DNA of 28,037 bases from assembly GCA_035546295.1 (NCBI GenBank), contig DATKBT010000057.1, positions 1-28,037 of the forward strand. The letters run 5' to 3'. Numbering within the stretch: the stretch's first letter is position 1; each line of letters begins with the position of its first letter. Below, in pieces: positions 6,551-14,049 of this stretch. Below the pieces are notes generated by a model that did not search any database, was not told where the DNA came from, and saw only the letters and a program-made list of their open reading frames with translations. This DNA comes from DATKBT01 sp035546295 (GTDB lineage: Bacteria > Acidobacteriota > Thermoanaerobaculia > Multivoradales > Multivoraceae). A program made the translations under genes and the position numbers.

Positions 6551-7047
6551 TCGTTCTCGGCCTCCTGCCAGACCAGGACCTCGCCCCCCTTGCCGGCCAA
6601 CACCGATCCGGGCAGGACCCGCAACCGCCAGGGCTCGAGGCGCAGCGCCGCGAAGCTGTCGGCGGTCGGCTCGGTCCACACCGGGATGATCGCCGGGTCG
6701 TAGCCGAGCGGCGGCGAGGTCGCCTTGAAGCGGTTCCACAGCCAGGTGCGGGTCTCGTCGTCGAACGCCCACGAGGCGCGGCACTCGGCGACGCACGTGT
6801 CCTGCTCGGGCGCCCAGTAGTTGACCGAGGCGTAGGGGTGCGCCTCGAGATGGGAGCGCTTGGTCGGCGTCGGCCCGGTCGCCACCCAGCCCACCAGCCG
6901 CTCGCCGTCCCACTCCCAGATCGGATGCAGGATCCGCGAGCGCGGGCGCTCCAGGGAATCGACCGTCGCGACGCTCGCCCAGACGATCCGGTGCGCCATC
7001 TCGACGAACGCGGGCGCCACCTCTTCGAGCTGTCGGGAACTGTCCAT
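6547..7047 (-). CDS. pyridoxamine 5'-phosphate oxidase-like FMN split-barrel protein
   Basis: A 166-aa protein of the FMN-binding split-barrel superfamily. Recognisable features are the early strand IVWASVATVDSLERPRSR, then HPIWEWDGERLVGW, and the central block KRSHLEAHPYASVNYW (about residues 63-78). Members bind FMN, F420 or heme and carry out varied redox reactions. True PdxH enzymes are longer, so pyridoxal synthesis is not implied. No signal peptide is present, so it is cytosolic, unlike its envelope neighbours. The ATG has a very good GGGAGAGGAG ribosome site. Its stop overlaps the aminopeptidase start as GTGA, and it begins 26 bases after the HupE-like gene. Substrate and cofactor are unknown. 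Confidence 0.87.
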   Translation of the reverse strand: MDSSRQLEEVAPAFVEMAHRIVWASVATVDSLERPRSRILHPIWEWDGERLVGWVATGPTPTKRSHLEAHPYASVNYWAPEQDTCVAECRASWAFDDETRTWLWNRFKATSPPLGYDPAIIPVWTEPTADSFAALRLEPWRLRVLPGSVLAGKGGEVLVWQEAENE

Positions 7048-7073
7048 GGGTTCTCCTCTCCCTGCTGCCGTTG

Positions 7074-8081
7074 TCAGATCGCGGCGACTCTCGCCCAGAA
7101 CCAGGATGCCGACAACGTGCCGAGGACGAAGATCGGCAGGGCCCGCGCCCACCACGGGAAGGTGGCCGGCCGCCGTCGCATGATCCGGCCGACGGCGAAG
7201 ACGAGGCCGAGCGCCAGCGCCACGATCGCGAGCTGACCGAGCTCGACGCCCACGTTGAACAGCAGCAGCGCCAGAGCCGCGTCGCCGCGCGGCAGCCCGA
7301 TCTCGGCGAGCGCGCCGGCGAAGCCGAAGCCGTGGAGCAACCCGAAGGCGAACGCGACGACCCAGGGCGAGCGGCCGGCCAGGCCGAGCTCGCCCCCGCG
7401 GCGCTGCTTCTCGAGCTCGACCGCCAAAAACAGGATGCTGAGCGCGATCACGGCCTCGACCGGCGCCTGCGGCAGGCGCACCCTCCCGGTCGCCGACAGC
7501 GCCAGGGTCACGCTGTGGGCGACGGTGAATGCCGTGATCACCTGGACCAGCGCGATCGGCCGGCGCACCAGCAGCAGCAGGCCGAGCACGAAGAGAACGT
7601 GGTCGATGCCGAAGACCAGGTGCTCGACGCCGAGGCGCAGGTACGCCAGAACCGCGGCGCCCCCCGGCCCTCCGACCCGCCACTCCGGTGCGACCGGCTT
7701 GAGCAGGTGGACCCAGCTGCGGCCGTCGAGCAGACGGACGCGCACCAGGACATCGGTCAGAGTGCGCTCGAGCCCGGCCACCCCCAGGATGCGGCCCTCG
7801 AGGCCGGAAGGCTCCGCCTGCGAGCAATCGAGCTCGAAGCGCTCGACCAGCAGGCCGCCGGCGGCCACCGTCGCGCCCCCCTCCGCCACACCGCACTCCG
7901 CGGGCAGGACCGGGTCGATGCGCAGCCGCGTCTCGCCGGCGAGCGGCTGCTTCCAGATCACCTCGTAGCGCGCCGGCGCGACCTCGACGAGCTCGAGCGA
8001 AGCCGGGCGAACCTCGTGAGCAGCACCGACACGCGCCATGGACAGGAGCGCGGCGGCGACGAGAACGCATTGTCTGTTCAA
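7074..8081 (-). CDS. HupE/UreJ-family metal permease with N-terminal exported domain
   Basis: A 335-aa membrane protein of the HupE/UreJ_2 type. A signal peptide ends near VGAA and the mature chain starts HEVRPASLEL, the family's usual opening; an N-terminal His can bind metal. About 130 residues of exported beta-rich domain follow, then about seven membrane helices. These carry conserved acidic and His positions: VEHLVFGIDH, FTVAHSV, GLLHGFGFAG and NVGVELGQ. HupE and UreJ relatives transport Ni2+ or Co2+, and this longer form is presumed to do likewise. The TTG start overlaps the upstream stop as TTGA. An internal ATG would delete the signal peptide, so TTG is preferred. Its place between a parvulin and cofactor or metal enzymes suggests metal supply to the envelope, which is inference. 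Confidence 0.9.
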   Translation of the reverse strand: MNRQCVLVAAALLSMARVGAAHEVRPASLELVEVAPARYEVIWKQPLAGETRLRIDPVLPAECGVAEGGATVAAGGLLVERFELDCSQAEPSGLEGRILGVAGLERTLTDVLVRVRLLDGRSWVHLLKPVAPEWRVGGPGGAAVLAYLRLGVEHLVFGIDHVLFVLGLLLLVRRPIALVQVITAFTVAHSVTLALSATGRVRLPQAPVEAVIALSILFLAVELEKQRRGGELGLAGRSPWVVAFAFGLLHGFGFAGALAEIGLPRGDAALALLLFNVGVELGQLAIVALALGLVFAVGRIMRRRPATFPWWARALPIFVLGTLSASWFWARVAAI

Positions 8082-8968
8082 CGCTCGATCCTCACTCGGT
8101 AGCGAGCGCGCAGCTCCTCGTACGCCCGCTCGCTCGCCTCAGCGCGCCGGCGCGCCAGCAGATCGTCACGCACGCGGGCACGGACCTCCTCGAACGAAGG
8201 CTGCTCGGTCTCGCTCCTCGCCAGCACCCGGACCAGGTGGGCGCCGAAGCTCGAGCGCACCGGCCCCTGCCAGGCGCCGACCGGCAGGTCGTCGAGCTGC
8301 GCCGCGAACTCGTCGCCGAACAGCCCGGCGATCTCGGAGCGCGCTCGATCTCCGAGCTCACGCTGCAGCATGAACGGATCGCCGAGCGCGCGCCAAGCGG
8401 AGTCGGCGTCGATCGGGTCGGTCGGGTCGGCCGTCGTCGCGTCGTTCGAGCCCCCATCGCTCGCCTGCCGCAGCTTCGCCAGCGTCGCCCGCGCCGCGTC
8501 CGCGGCGCCTTCCCCTCGCGACTCCGCGCTCCAGTAGACGTGCTGGAAGCTCACCCGCGCCGGCCGCTGCCAACGCTGGGGGTGCTCCCGCCAGTGCGCG
8601 CGCAGCTCGCCGGTCGACGGCTCCCGAATCGAGCTCTCGTCCTCGAGCAGGAAGGCCATCTTCTGCGCCAGCCGGCGGCGGACGATGACGTCGTCGCGGT
8701 CGAGCCCCAGCTCGAGCGCCGCGCGATGGAGCACCTCCTCGCGCACGTGCTGCTCGATCAGCCCCTCGAGCTCCTCGGGGGTCGCCGCGCGCCCCATCTG
8801 CGCGCGCCACAGGTCCTCGATGCGGGCCACCTCCGCCGAGCTCACCACGACGAGCTCGTGACGCCCGCTCCACCACCCCTCCAGCGCGAACAGACCGAGA
8901 CCCAGCAGCAGGAAGAGCGCCAGCGGCTCGGTCGCGATCCGTCGGAGGAGGCCCTTGGCCGAACGCAA
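8078..8968 (-). CDS. membrane-anchored parvulin-type peptidyl-prolyl isomerase
   Basis: Folding helper that isomerises X-Pro bonds, here tethered by one N-terminal membrane helix (about residues 15-30) and facing the periplasm. The 296-aa chain has a SurA/PpiC-like helical region (about 40-130, with TPEELEGLIEQHVREEVL) and a C-terminal rotamase-like segment ending GPVRSSFGAHLVRVL. The middle contains a Ser/Thr/Asp-rich insert (about 175-195) encoded by gtcgg-type repeats. No ATG is available. A TTG at 8968, nine bases past the upstream stop, is the best start because it gives a short basic N-terminus before the helix; the frame is open further upstream only over the DUF3604 gene. No clear ribosome site supports it, so the start is uncertain. 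The stop overlaps the permease start as TTGA. Confidence 0.85.
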   Translation of the reverse strand: MRSAKGLLRRIATEPLALFLLLGLGLFALEGWWSGRHELVVVSSAEVARIEDLWRAQMGRAATPEELEGLIEQHVREEVLHRAALELGLDRDDVIVRRRLAQKMAFLLEDESSIREPSTGELRAHWREHPQRWQRPARVSFQHVYWSAESRGEGAADAARATLAKLRQASDGGSNDATTADPTDPIDADSAWRALGDPFMLQRELGDRARSEIAGLFGDEFAAQLDDLPVGAWQGPVRSSFGAHLVRVLARSETEQPSFEEVRARVRDDLLARRRAEASERAYEELRARYRVRIER

Positions 8969-8976
8969 CGCCGCGC

Positions 8977-10896
8977 CTACCGGACGGGAATCGACCAGAT
9001 CGGTGACGACCAGGCGCGCTCCTGGATCGTCTTCGGCAGATCGGGGTGCGGCTCGACGCCGGCGCGCAGCGCGTCCCAGGTCGACCAGCGGCAGGTCGGG
9101 TTCTCGAGCACGCGCACGTAGTAGAGCGCGCGCTGCGCCGGATCGAAGCTGGGATCGGTCCAGGTCGTGCGCAGCTCGGCGGCGCCCAGCTCCTGCGAGA
9201 ACGAGCAGTCGGCGAGGTCGACGGCGGCGCCGTTGTCGGGGCATCGGTGACTGGCGGCGTCGGGCGTGCCACCGTCCGAGCAGGCGACGTCGAACACCTG
9301 CTCGCGCGCCGCGCCGTCTTCGACCCAGCCCTTGATCACCTGCAGGCGCTGGAGCGGCGCCGATCGCGGGTCTCTCATGGCCCAGACCAGGAAGCGGGGC
9401 GCGCCGCCCGCGCGGGCGGTCAGGTCGCCCCCCATCGGCACGCCGCCGGCATAGGCGAGCTCGACCGAATCGGCGCGCTCGCCGATGTCTTCGGAGTAGT
9501 CGTAGCCGGCGAAGAACCGGACCTTGATCCGCGGGCCGCTGGTGGCGAAGGTCTCCTTGCGACGCATCGCATCGTAGAGGGAGTCGCGGGTGTTCTCCTC
9601 GGCCCAGATCCCGGCCAGGCCCGACGCGCTCCACAGGTCGTAGTAGACGTCGGCGTACTCCGCGCCGCCCGCGCCGTCCCCGCCGTCCTCGGCGTCTTCA
9701 CCGGAGGGGCTCTCGCGGGGCGCGTCGAGGGGGACCGAGCCGCGCAGCTCGGGCTCACCGTCGAGCACGCCGACCTTCGAGAAGTAGTTGTCCTCCTCGA
9801 CCGGACCGGCGCCGTTGTGGGTGTCGCTCGAGCCGATCAGCCCGAAGCGGAACGGGTTGAAGCCCTCGCGCTCCTCGATCTCGAGACCGTTGAGGTACGC
9901 CTCGCGTATGTAACTGCCCGGGACGTCGGAGCGAGTCTGCGTGGCGATGCGGAACGGGAAGATCTCGAACTCCGCCCACTCGTCATTGGGCGAAAGCAGC
10001 GGATGCGTGTCCGAGGTGCCCTTGACCTGGGTGATCTCGACCAGCGGCTCGTTGCGCATTCGCAGGTCGGCGTAGGCGGCGTCGAACGGCTCCCCCTCGA
10101 AGGTCTCGAGCAGGAACATCTGCCCATTCGAGCCGTTCGAGTTGTGGGGGATGGCGAGCGCCTCGCGCCCCTCCTCGCGGCGCGCGTCGAGCCAGCGCCA
10201 GAGATCCTCCGGGTTCGCCGAGTCGAGGCGGCTGAACGCCGTCTCCGACGCCTCGCCGCGAAAGATCACGTTGCGGTGGAGGTTCTGGTACTCGGGCCCC
10301 GACGTGTACTCGAAGCCGGCGAAGGTGGTGAAGGCGCCGGGCTGGTTGTGGCGCTCGGCGGCAGCCACGATGTCGTTCCACGCCTCCTTCGTCACTCCGC
10401 TGGTGTCGGCGGTCAGCTCGCCGGTGCGCAGCGCCTCGGCGGCGCGGCGGAAGGCGCCACGCACGTCGAGCCCGGTCTCGCCGCGCACCTCGGACGCGAA
10501 CGGCAGCTCGTAGAGGGGGTGACCCTCCTCGAACATCTTGGGGATCACGCCGAGGTAGACCGCGTGGTCGGTCACCGCCTGGAAGTCGAGCGGCCCGCTC
10601 TGGAGCTGGAGCGGGAAACCCAGGGGGTGCGTGATCGACTCCCCCTTGGCGTAGCGGTAGGCGTCGTCGGGGGTCGCCCGGACGTTGAAGATGAAGGCGT
10701 CGAACGAGTACTGGCTGTGGACGTGGAGATCGCCGAAATACGCGTTGCGCAGCGGGTTCGGCTGACCCGGTCGGGCCTCCTCCGCCGCCGCGTTCGCGGC
10801 CGGCTGGCTCCCCTCCTCGCCGGGGGCGCAGCCGAGGAGCAGGGCGAGCGACGAGGACAGGAACAGCGAGCGCGCGGGGAGACGATGCAGCGGCAC
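8977..10896 (-). CDS. DUF3604 family lipoprotein, PHP-like metal hydrolase candidate
   Basis: A 639-aa envelope protein of the DUF3604 family, whose reaction is not known to me. A lipoprotein signal ends in LLLGC with Cys23 as the acylated residue, and a low-complexity linker follows. The motif YFGDLHVHSQYSFD places Asp56, His58 and His60 as in metal-dependent PHP-type phosphoesterases. Further likely metal ligands are in VTDHAVY, IPHNSNGSNG and GSSDTHNG (about 355). A Gly/Asp-rich insert interrupts the chain near residues 395-415. The C-terminal part is a beta-rich module with three cysteines (DVACSDGG, HRCPDNG, LADCSF). The start is GTG with a GGAGG site 7 bases upstream. It is the first gene of a five-gene run. 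Confidence 0.9.
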   Translation of the reverse strand: MPLHRLPARSLFLSSSLALLLGCAPGEEGSQPAANAAAEEARPGQPNPLRNAYFGDLHVHSQYSFDAFIFNVRATPDDAYRYAKGESITHPLGFPLQLQSGPLDFQAVTDHAVYLGVIPKMFEEGHPLYELPFASEVRGETGLDVRGAFRRAAEALRTGELTADTSGVTKEAWNDIVAAAERHNQPGAFTTFAGFEYTSGPEYQNLHRNVIFRGEASETAFSRLDSANPEDLWRWLDARREEGREALAIPHNSNGSNGQMFLLETFEGEPFDAAYADLRMRNEPLVEITQVKGTSDTHPLLSPNDEWAEFEIFPFRIATQTRSDVPGSYIREAYLNGLEIEEREGFNPFRFGLIGSSDTHNGAGPVEEDNYFSKVGVLDGEPELRGSVPLDAPRESPSGEDAEDGGDGAGGAEYADVYYDLWSASGLAGIWAEENTRDSLYDAMRRKETFATSGPRIKVRFFAGYDYSEDIGERADSVELAYAGGVPMGGDLTARAGGAPRFLVWAMRDPRSAPLQRLQVIKGWVEDGAAREQVFDVACSDGGTPDAASHRCPDNGAAVDLADCSFSQELGAAELRTTWTDPSFDPAQRALYYVRVLENPTCRWSTWDALRAGVEPHPDLPKTIQERAWSSPIWSIPVR

Positions 10897-11136
10897 GGGC
10901 GACCTCCAGGCTCCGGTCGGATCGAAGCCCGATTGTACGTCGTCTCCCCCGACGACGGCCGCTCGCTAGTGTCTGTGCACTCGTACGGATCACGCCGACG
11001 TCGTAGCGAAGCGAGTCAGCAAGCCCCGCGCCAGGAGTCGCAGGCTGAAACCGAAAGAAACGTCCGGTCGTAGTGCAGCTACGACGCAGCCGATGAAAAC
11101 GGAGTCGGCTGCCGCGCGAGAGAGGAAGACGAAACG
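10897..11136. promoter_or_regulatory. divergent intergenic region with leader hairpin
   Basis: 240 bases between the divergent DUF3604 and 88-aa genes, so it should hold promoters for both. A 7-bp hairpin (10938-10944 with 10951-10957, loop tccccc) lies about 40 bases upstream of the DUF3604 start, in its leader or operator. A second, weaker pairing (tcgtag with ctacga) lies near 11070-11090. No convincing -35/-10 pair was found. The segment at about 11035-11060 is A-richer than its surroundings. Confidence 0.35.
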
Positions 11137-11403
11137 ATGTTCGAAATGGGAACCTTTCTGACGCTCTTCGTCGGCCTCGCGGCGCTCGGGCTGGCGCTCG
11201 CCCTGATCGGCGCGGTGCTGCGGATCGTCGTGCCGCTGGTGTGGATTCCGGTCAAGCTGGTCCTCGGCCTGGTCGCGGCCCTCGTCGTCCTCGTCTTCGT
11301 CCTGCCGGTGGCGGCGGTCGCGCTCCCCGTGATCCTCGTGCTGGCGCTGATCGCCGTCCCGTTCCTGATCCTGTTCGGAGGCCTCGGCCTGGTCTTCGGC
11401 TAG
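11137..11403 (+). CDS. small, very hydrophobic membrane protein
   Basis: An 88-aa protein composed almost wholly of Leu, Val, Ala, Ile and Gly, enough for two or three membrane helices (about 5-35, 38-62 and 63-86). It has very few charged residues: Glu3, Arg29 and Lys40. The ATG at 11137 follows GAGAGGAAG; a second ATG three codons later is also possible. A clear intrinsic terminator starts just after its stop, so it is a one-gene transcript, which supports it as a real gene. No family is recognised. Small hydrophobic proteins of this kind can be membrane-stress proteins or regulators, but nothing here decides. Confidence 0.65.
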   Translation: MFEMGTFLTLFVGLAALGLALALIGAVLRIVVPLVWIPVKLVLGLVAALVVLVFVLPVAAVALPVILVLALIAVPFLILFGGLGLVFG

Positions 11404-11416
11404 CCTCCGATGTGCC

Positions 11417-11437
11417 CGCGCGCTCCGCGCGCTTTTT
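11417..11437 (+). terminator. intrinsic terminator after the 88-aa gene
   Basis: A 6-bp GC-only stem (11417-11422 with 11426-11431, loop ctc) is followed by one C and five T. This core is nested in a larger inverted repeat from about 11399 to 11455. Its arms read gctagcc, a 3-base mismatch, then gatgtgcc, and the far arm mirrors them. The outer arm includes the stop codon of the gene. It is the clearest terminator in the window. Confidence 0.8.
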
Positions 11438-11666
11438 GGCACATCTCCGGCTAGCAATTCCTCGCGGCTCCACTCCGAGCTGAGGGGCGCGCAAAGCGCG
11501 CGAGCCGATGCGAGAAGCGGTGAGGGGCGTTGAGCCTGCGAAGCGGGCCGAGCCCAGCGCCTGCGGCGCGTCGCCGCGGACAGCCCTTGAACCGAGCGAC
11601 TGATCCAGCGATCGCTACCAGTTACTCGGACAGGCTCGTAGGAGAGCAGAAAGCGCTTGAGGCGCC
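11438..11666. other. gap after the terminator, no gene seen
   Basis: About 230 bases between the terminator and the end of the minus-strand phosphatase-like gene. It contains several short GC palindromes (for example gcgcgc-aaa-gcgcgc near 11490) but no convincing ORF, promoter or RNA. The 12-bp palindrome tgaggcgcctca at 11658-11669 covers the phosphatase stop codon and may be chance. Confidence 0.4.
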
Positions 11667-13253
11667 TCAGTCGTCGAGGTAACCGAGCGCACGCAGGTCC
11701 TGGAGGATCTCCTCGTCGATGCTGGACGCCGCGGGCGCCGCCACGCCGGCGCGGTCCCCCCAGGACGCGATCTTCGAAGCGGGGTGGCGAGCCCGCAGCT
11801 CGCCGGTGAACAGCTCGCGGCGGGCGGCGCCGACGAAGTCCTCGGCGACCGGCAGGCCGAAGGCCGCGAGCACCGTCGGAGCGAAATCGTGGATGCTCGC
11901 GCCGTCGAGCTCCGCGGTGGGGTCGACGTGCGGGCCGCTCGCAAAGAGGATGCCGGGCGTTTCCCGGTAGTGAGTGCCGGACTGGCGATGGACCGATCGC
12001 ACGACGCCCTCGATCGGCGTCGGCGACCCCGACCCGCCGTCGAGCATGAGCCGCTCGTCCGCGCCGGGGCGCAGCACGCGGACGACGATCTCGGCTCCCG
12101 CGCGCCGCTCGAGCGCGCGAGCGTCGCGCACCCGCAGGGTCCGGGCGCCGTCGCCCCAGCGCACCCGGTCGAGCGCCGCCTCGAGCTCCACGCGCAGCTC
12201 GGGCCCCGCCGCGCCGCCGGTGCGCAGCTTCTTGATCTCGTCGCCGGGCCGCGAGGCGTACGAATAGGCGCGCGAGGCCTCCAGGTCGACCGCGCCGCGC
12301 TCGTCGCGCACCAGGAAGCCGAGCTCGGCGAGCAGCCGGTCGAGGTCGAGACCGACCCGCACCTCCTCCCGCTCCATCGCCACGAACCCGTGATCGGAGA
12401 CCACCAGCGCGTTCCACTCGGGCCCGGCGGCCTCCATCAGCAGGCCGATCGCCTGGTCGCTCGCCTCGTAGGCATCGGTCACCGGGTCGCTCCCGCGCAC
12501 GCGCTCGGCCTCGGAGAGGCCGAAGCGCTCGGGCTCGAAGCGCTTCCAACTCAGGTGGCTCCAGACGTCGACGCTGCGCAGGTAGACCATCACGAGGTCG
12601 AGGTCCTCGCTGGCGAGCAGGTGACGGCCGACGGTGACGCTGAGACGATCGCGCGCCCCGACCTCCTCCCGCTCGAACGAGGGCTCCTCCGCCGCCAGCG
12701 CCTGCGCCAGCCAGCCGGCGAGGCGACCCTCGAGCGCCGCGGGGCTGACCCGCGCCGAGACCGCGGCGAGCCGATCGCCGCTGACCACCCGGTCGGACAG
12801 GACCACGCCGTTGACGTCCTCGGCCGGCCAGCTCGCCCACCAGCTCACCACCCCGACCCGGAGGCCCCGGTCGGACAGCATGTTCCACAGCGCGGGCACG
12901 CGCCGCACCGCCGAGCTCACCGGCAGGTCGCCCTGCTCGGTGGGCACGACGAAGCCCTCGATGCCGTGGCGCTCCGGCGCGACCCCGGTCGCCATCGTGG
13001 TCCAGATCACGGGCGACTTGCCGTAGGCGGTCGCCAGGCGCGTGGCGACGCCGCGCTCGGCGAGGGCCCGGAGGTTGGGCAGGCGCCCCTCCCCCCACAG
13101 CTTCTCGATCGCCTCCCAGTCGGCGCCGTCGACGCCGACGACCAGGAGACGCACGCGATCGGGCGCGCTCTCGCGGCAGGAGGGGAGGGCCAGTAGACCA
13201 ACCACCAGCGAGCCGAGGAGTGCGGCGGAGCCCGAGCGTCGAGGTCGGCGCAT
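11667..13253 (-). CDS. alkaline-phosphatase-superfamily lipoprotein (type I phosphodiesterase/nucleotide pyrophosphatase)
   Basis: A 528-aa envelope hydrolase of the alkaline phosphatase superfamily, in the branch that cleaves phosphomonoesters, diesters or sulfates with two metals and a Thr/Ser nucleophile. The lipoprotein signal ends in LPSC with Cys26. Superfamily signatures in order are VVGVDGADW (metal Asp42), SPVIWTTMATGVAPERHGI (nucleophile region, about 80-98), VVSDHGFVAM (about 285-295, metal Asp and His) and IHDFAPTVLAAFG (about 456-468, metal His). The C-terminus LQDLRALGYL is a tail I have seen in related proteins. A mid-protein excursion (about 340-400) may decide specificity. 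It is monocistronic, with the toxin-antitoxin pair divergent 78 bases upstream. The substrate cannot be read from sequence. Confidence 0.9.
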   Translation of the reverse strand: MRRPRRSGSAALLGSLVVGLLALPSCRESAPDRVRLLVVGVDGADWEAIEKLWGEGRLPNLRALAERGVATRLATAYGKSPVIWTTMATGVAPERHGIEGFVVPTEQGDLPVSSAVRRVPALWNMLSDRGLRVGVVSWWASWPAEDVNGVVLSDRVVSGDRLAAVSARVSPAALEGRLAGWLAQALAAEEPSFEREEVGARDRLSVTVGRHLLASEDLDLVMVYLRSVDVWSHLSWKRFEPERFGLSEAERVRGSDPVTDAYEASDQAIGLLMEAAGPEWNALVVSDHGFVAMEREEVRVGLDLDRLLAELGFLVRDERGAVDLEASRAYSYASRPGDEIKKLRTGGAAGPELRVELEAALDRVRWGDGARTLRVRDARALERRAGAEIVVRVLRPGADERLMLDGGSGSPTPIEGVVRSVHRQSGTHYRETPGILFASGPHVDPTAELDGASIHDFAPTVLAAFGLPVAEDFVGAARRELFTGELRARHPASKIASWGDRAGVAAPAASSIDEEILQDLRALGYLDD

Positions 13254-13310
13254 GGCCCACTCTTGCCGGCGAGCTCGCGGGAAGGCAAGCTGACGGTCAC
13301 GAATCGGTGG

Positions 13311-13333
13311 TGATGGTATGATGTCACCATCAT
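13311..13333 (+). promoter_or_regulatory. palindromic operator and -10 box over the antitoxin start
   Basis: Two nested inverted repeats lie here: tgatggt/accatca (13311-13317 with 13326-13332) and atgatg-tcac-catcat (13318-13333). A TATGAT hexamer at 13317-13322 matches a -10 box at five of six positions. It would start transcription near 13329, only a few bases before the ATG, so the mRNA may be leaderless. Ribbon-helix-helix antitoxins commonly bind such palindromes to repress their own operon. The -35 is unclear. Confidence 0.55.
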
Positions 13334-13583
13334 GATGGTCCGAACCCAGGTCTCGCTTGATCCCGAGCTCCAGAGCATGGCCCGTCAGAAGGCGGCAGCC
13401 CTAGGAATCTCTTTTGCCGAGTACGTCCGCCGGCTGGTCGCGCGCGATCTCGGGGAGCCCGACGCCATCGAGGCTGCGGACGTCGCCCAGGTCTTCGACC
13501 TCGGCGACTCGGGCGGCTCGGACGTGGCCCGGGACAAGGACCGGATGATCGGCGCCGCGACGAGCGCTGAGAAAGGGCGTTGA
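13332..13583 (+). CDS. ribbon-helix-helix antitoxin, VapB-like
   Basis: An 83-aa protein whose first 45 residues are a ribbon-helix-helix DNA-binding fold: a strand (VRTQVSLD), helix (PELQSMARQKAAAL), a Gly-Ile turn, and a second helix (SFAEYVRRLVARDLG). The acidic C-terminal half (about 46-83) is the usual disordered part that wraps the toxin. The upstream palindrome fits self-repression. Translation starts at ATG 13332 or 13335. No Shine-Dalgarno is present, in line with a near-leaderless mRNA. Its stop overlaps the toxin's TTG start as TTGA, so both are made together, the standard arrangement for toxin-antitoxin operons. The antitoxin type is assigned from fold and partner, not from a close relative. 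Confidence 0.85.
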   Translation: MMVRTQVSLDPELQSMARQKAAALGISFAEYVRRLVARDLGEPDAIEAADVAQVFDLGDSGGSDVARDKDRMIGAATSAEKGR

Positions 13584-13993
13584 GCCTCTTCGTCGACAGC
13601 TCGATCTGGTATGCAGCCGCCGATCGTGGCGACCGCAGCCACGAGCGCGCAAAGGAGCTCCTGTCGCGCGGCGAGAGGCTGGTGACGTCCGACCACGTGC
13701 TGATCGAGACGTGGCTCCTCCTGCGCCATCGATTGCACCGAGAGGCCGGCGAGCGATTCTGGGGAGGACTCCGTGCTGGGATCGCCCGCATCGAGATCGT
13801 GACCAGCGCCGACCTCGAGGCGGCCTTCTCGATCGCTCAGGCTTTCCTGGACCAGGACTTCTCGATCGTCGACCGCACCTGTTTTGCCCTCATGCAGAGA
13901 CTGGGAGTCCACCGGGCGGCCAGCTTCGACGACGACTTCAGCGTCTTTCGATTCGGCCCCAATCTCGACAAGGCGTTCGAGATCCTCCGCTGA
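13580..13993 (+). CDS. PIN-domain toxin, VapC-like
   Basis: A 137-aa PIN-domain ribonuclease, expected to cut RNA and stop growth when free of its antitoxin. The metal-binding acidic residues are in place: Asp6 in FVDSSIWYA, Glu43 in LIETWLLL, Asp98 in DFSIVDRTCFALM and Asp117 in ASFDDDFSVF. The length is normal for VapC. The start is TTG at 13580 inside a TTGA overlap with the antitoxin, preceded by GAAAGGG. A later start would delete the first catalytic Asp. The frame is intact, so the toxin is probably functional. The target RNA (tRNA, rRNA or other) cannot be predicted. The gene lies between two unrelated single-copy genes, as expected of a mobile accessory module. Confidence 0.92.
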   Translation: MSLFVDSSIWYAAADRGDRSHERAKELLSRGERLVTSDHVLIETWLLLRHRLHREAGERFWGGLRAGIARIEIVTSADLEAAFSIAQAFLDQDFSIVDRTCFALMQRLGVHRAASFDDDFSVFRFGPNLDKAFEILR

Positions 13994-14049
13994 GACGGGT
14001 CTCGACAGCGCCACCGAAGAGCCCGCTCCCGCGGCGATAGAGTCGCGCG

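Noticed and set aside
3503..6703. 1066-codon open frame on the plus strand
   Set aside because: It is the antisense shadow of the M1 aminopeptidase, whose zinc motif and spacing are intact.
6551..6913. N-terminal extension of the M1 aminopeptidase to 1000 aa
   Set aside because: The extension is Arg/Gly-rich and overlaps the FMN-type gene. The GTG at 6550 gives a proper lipoprotein signal.
10990..13260. 756-codon minus-strand frame covering the phosphatase-like gene
   Set aside because: It is out of phase with the lipoprotein frame that carries the superfamily motifs, and it continues opposite the 88-aa gene.
14036..14043. possible -10 element cgatagagt, also seen at 22434-22441
   Set aside because: The shared 9-mer is suggestive, but no -35 element lies at a suitable distance in either place.
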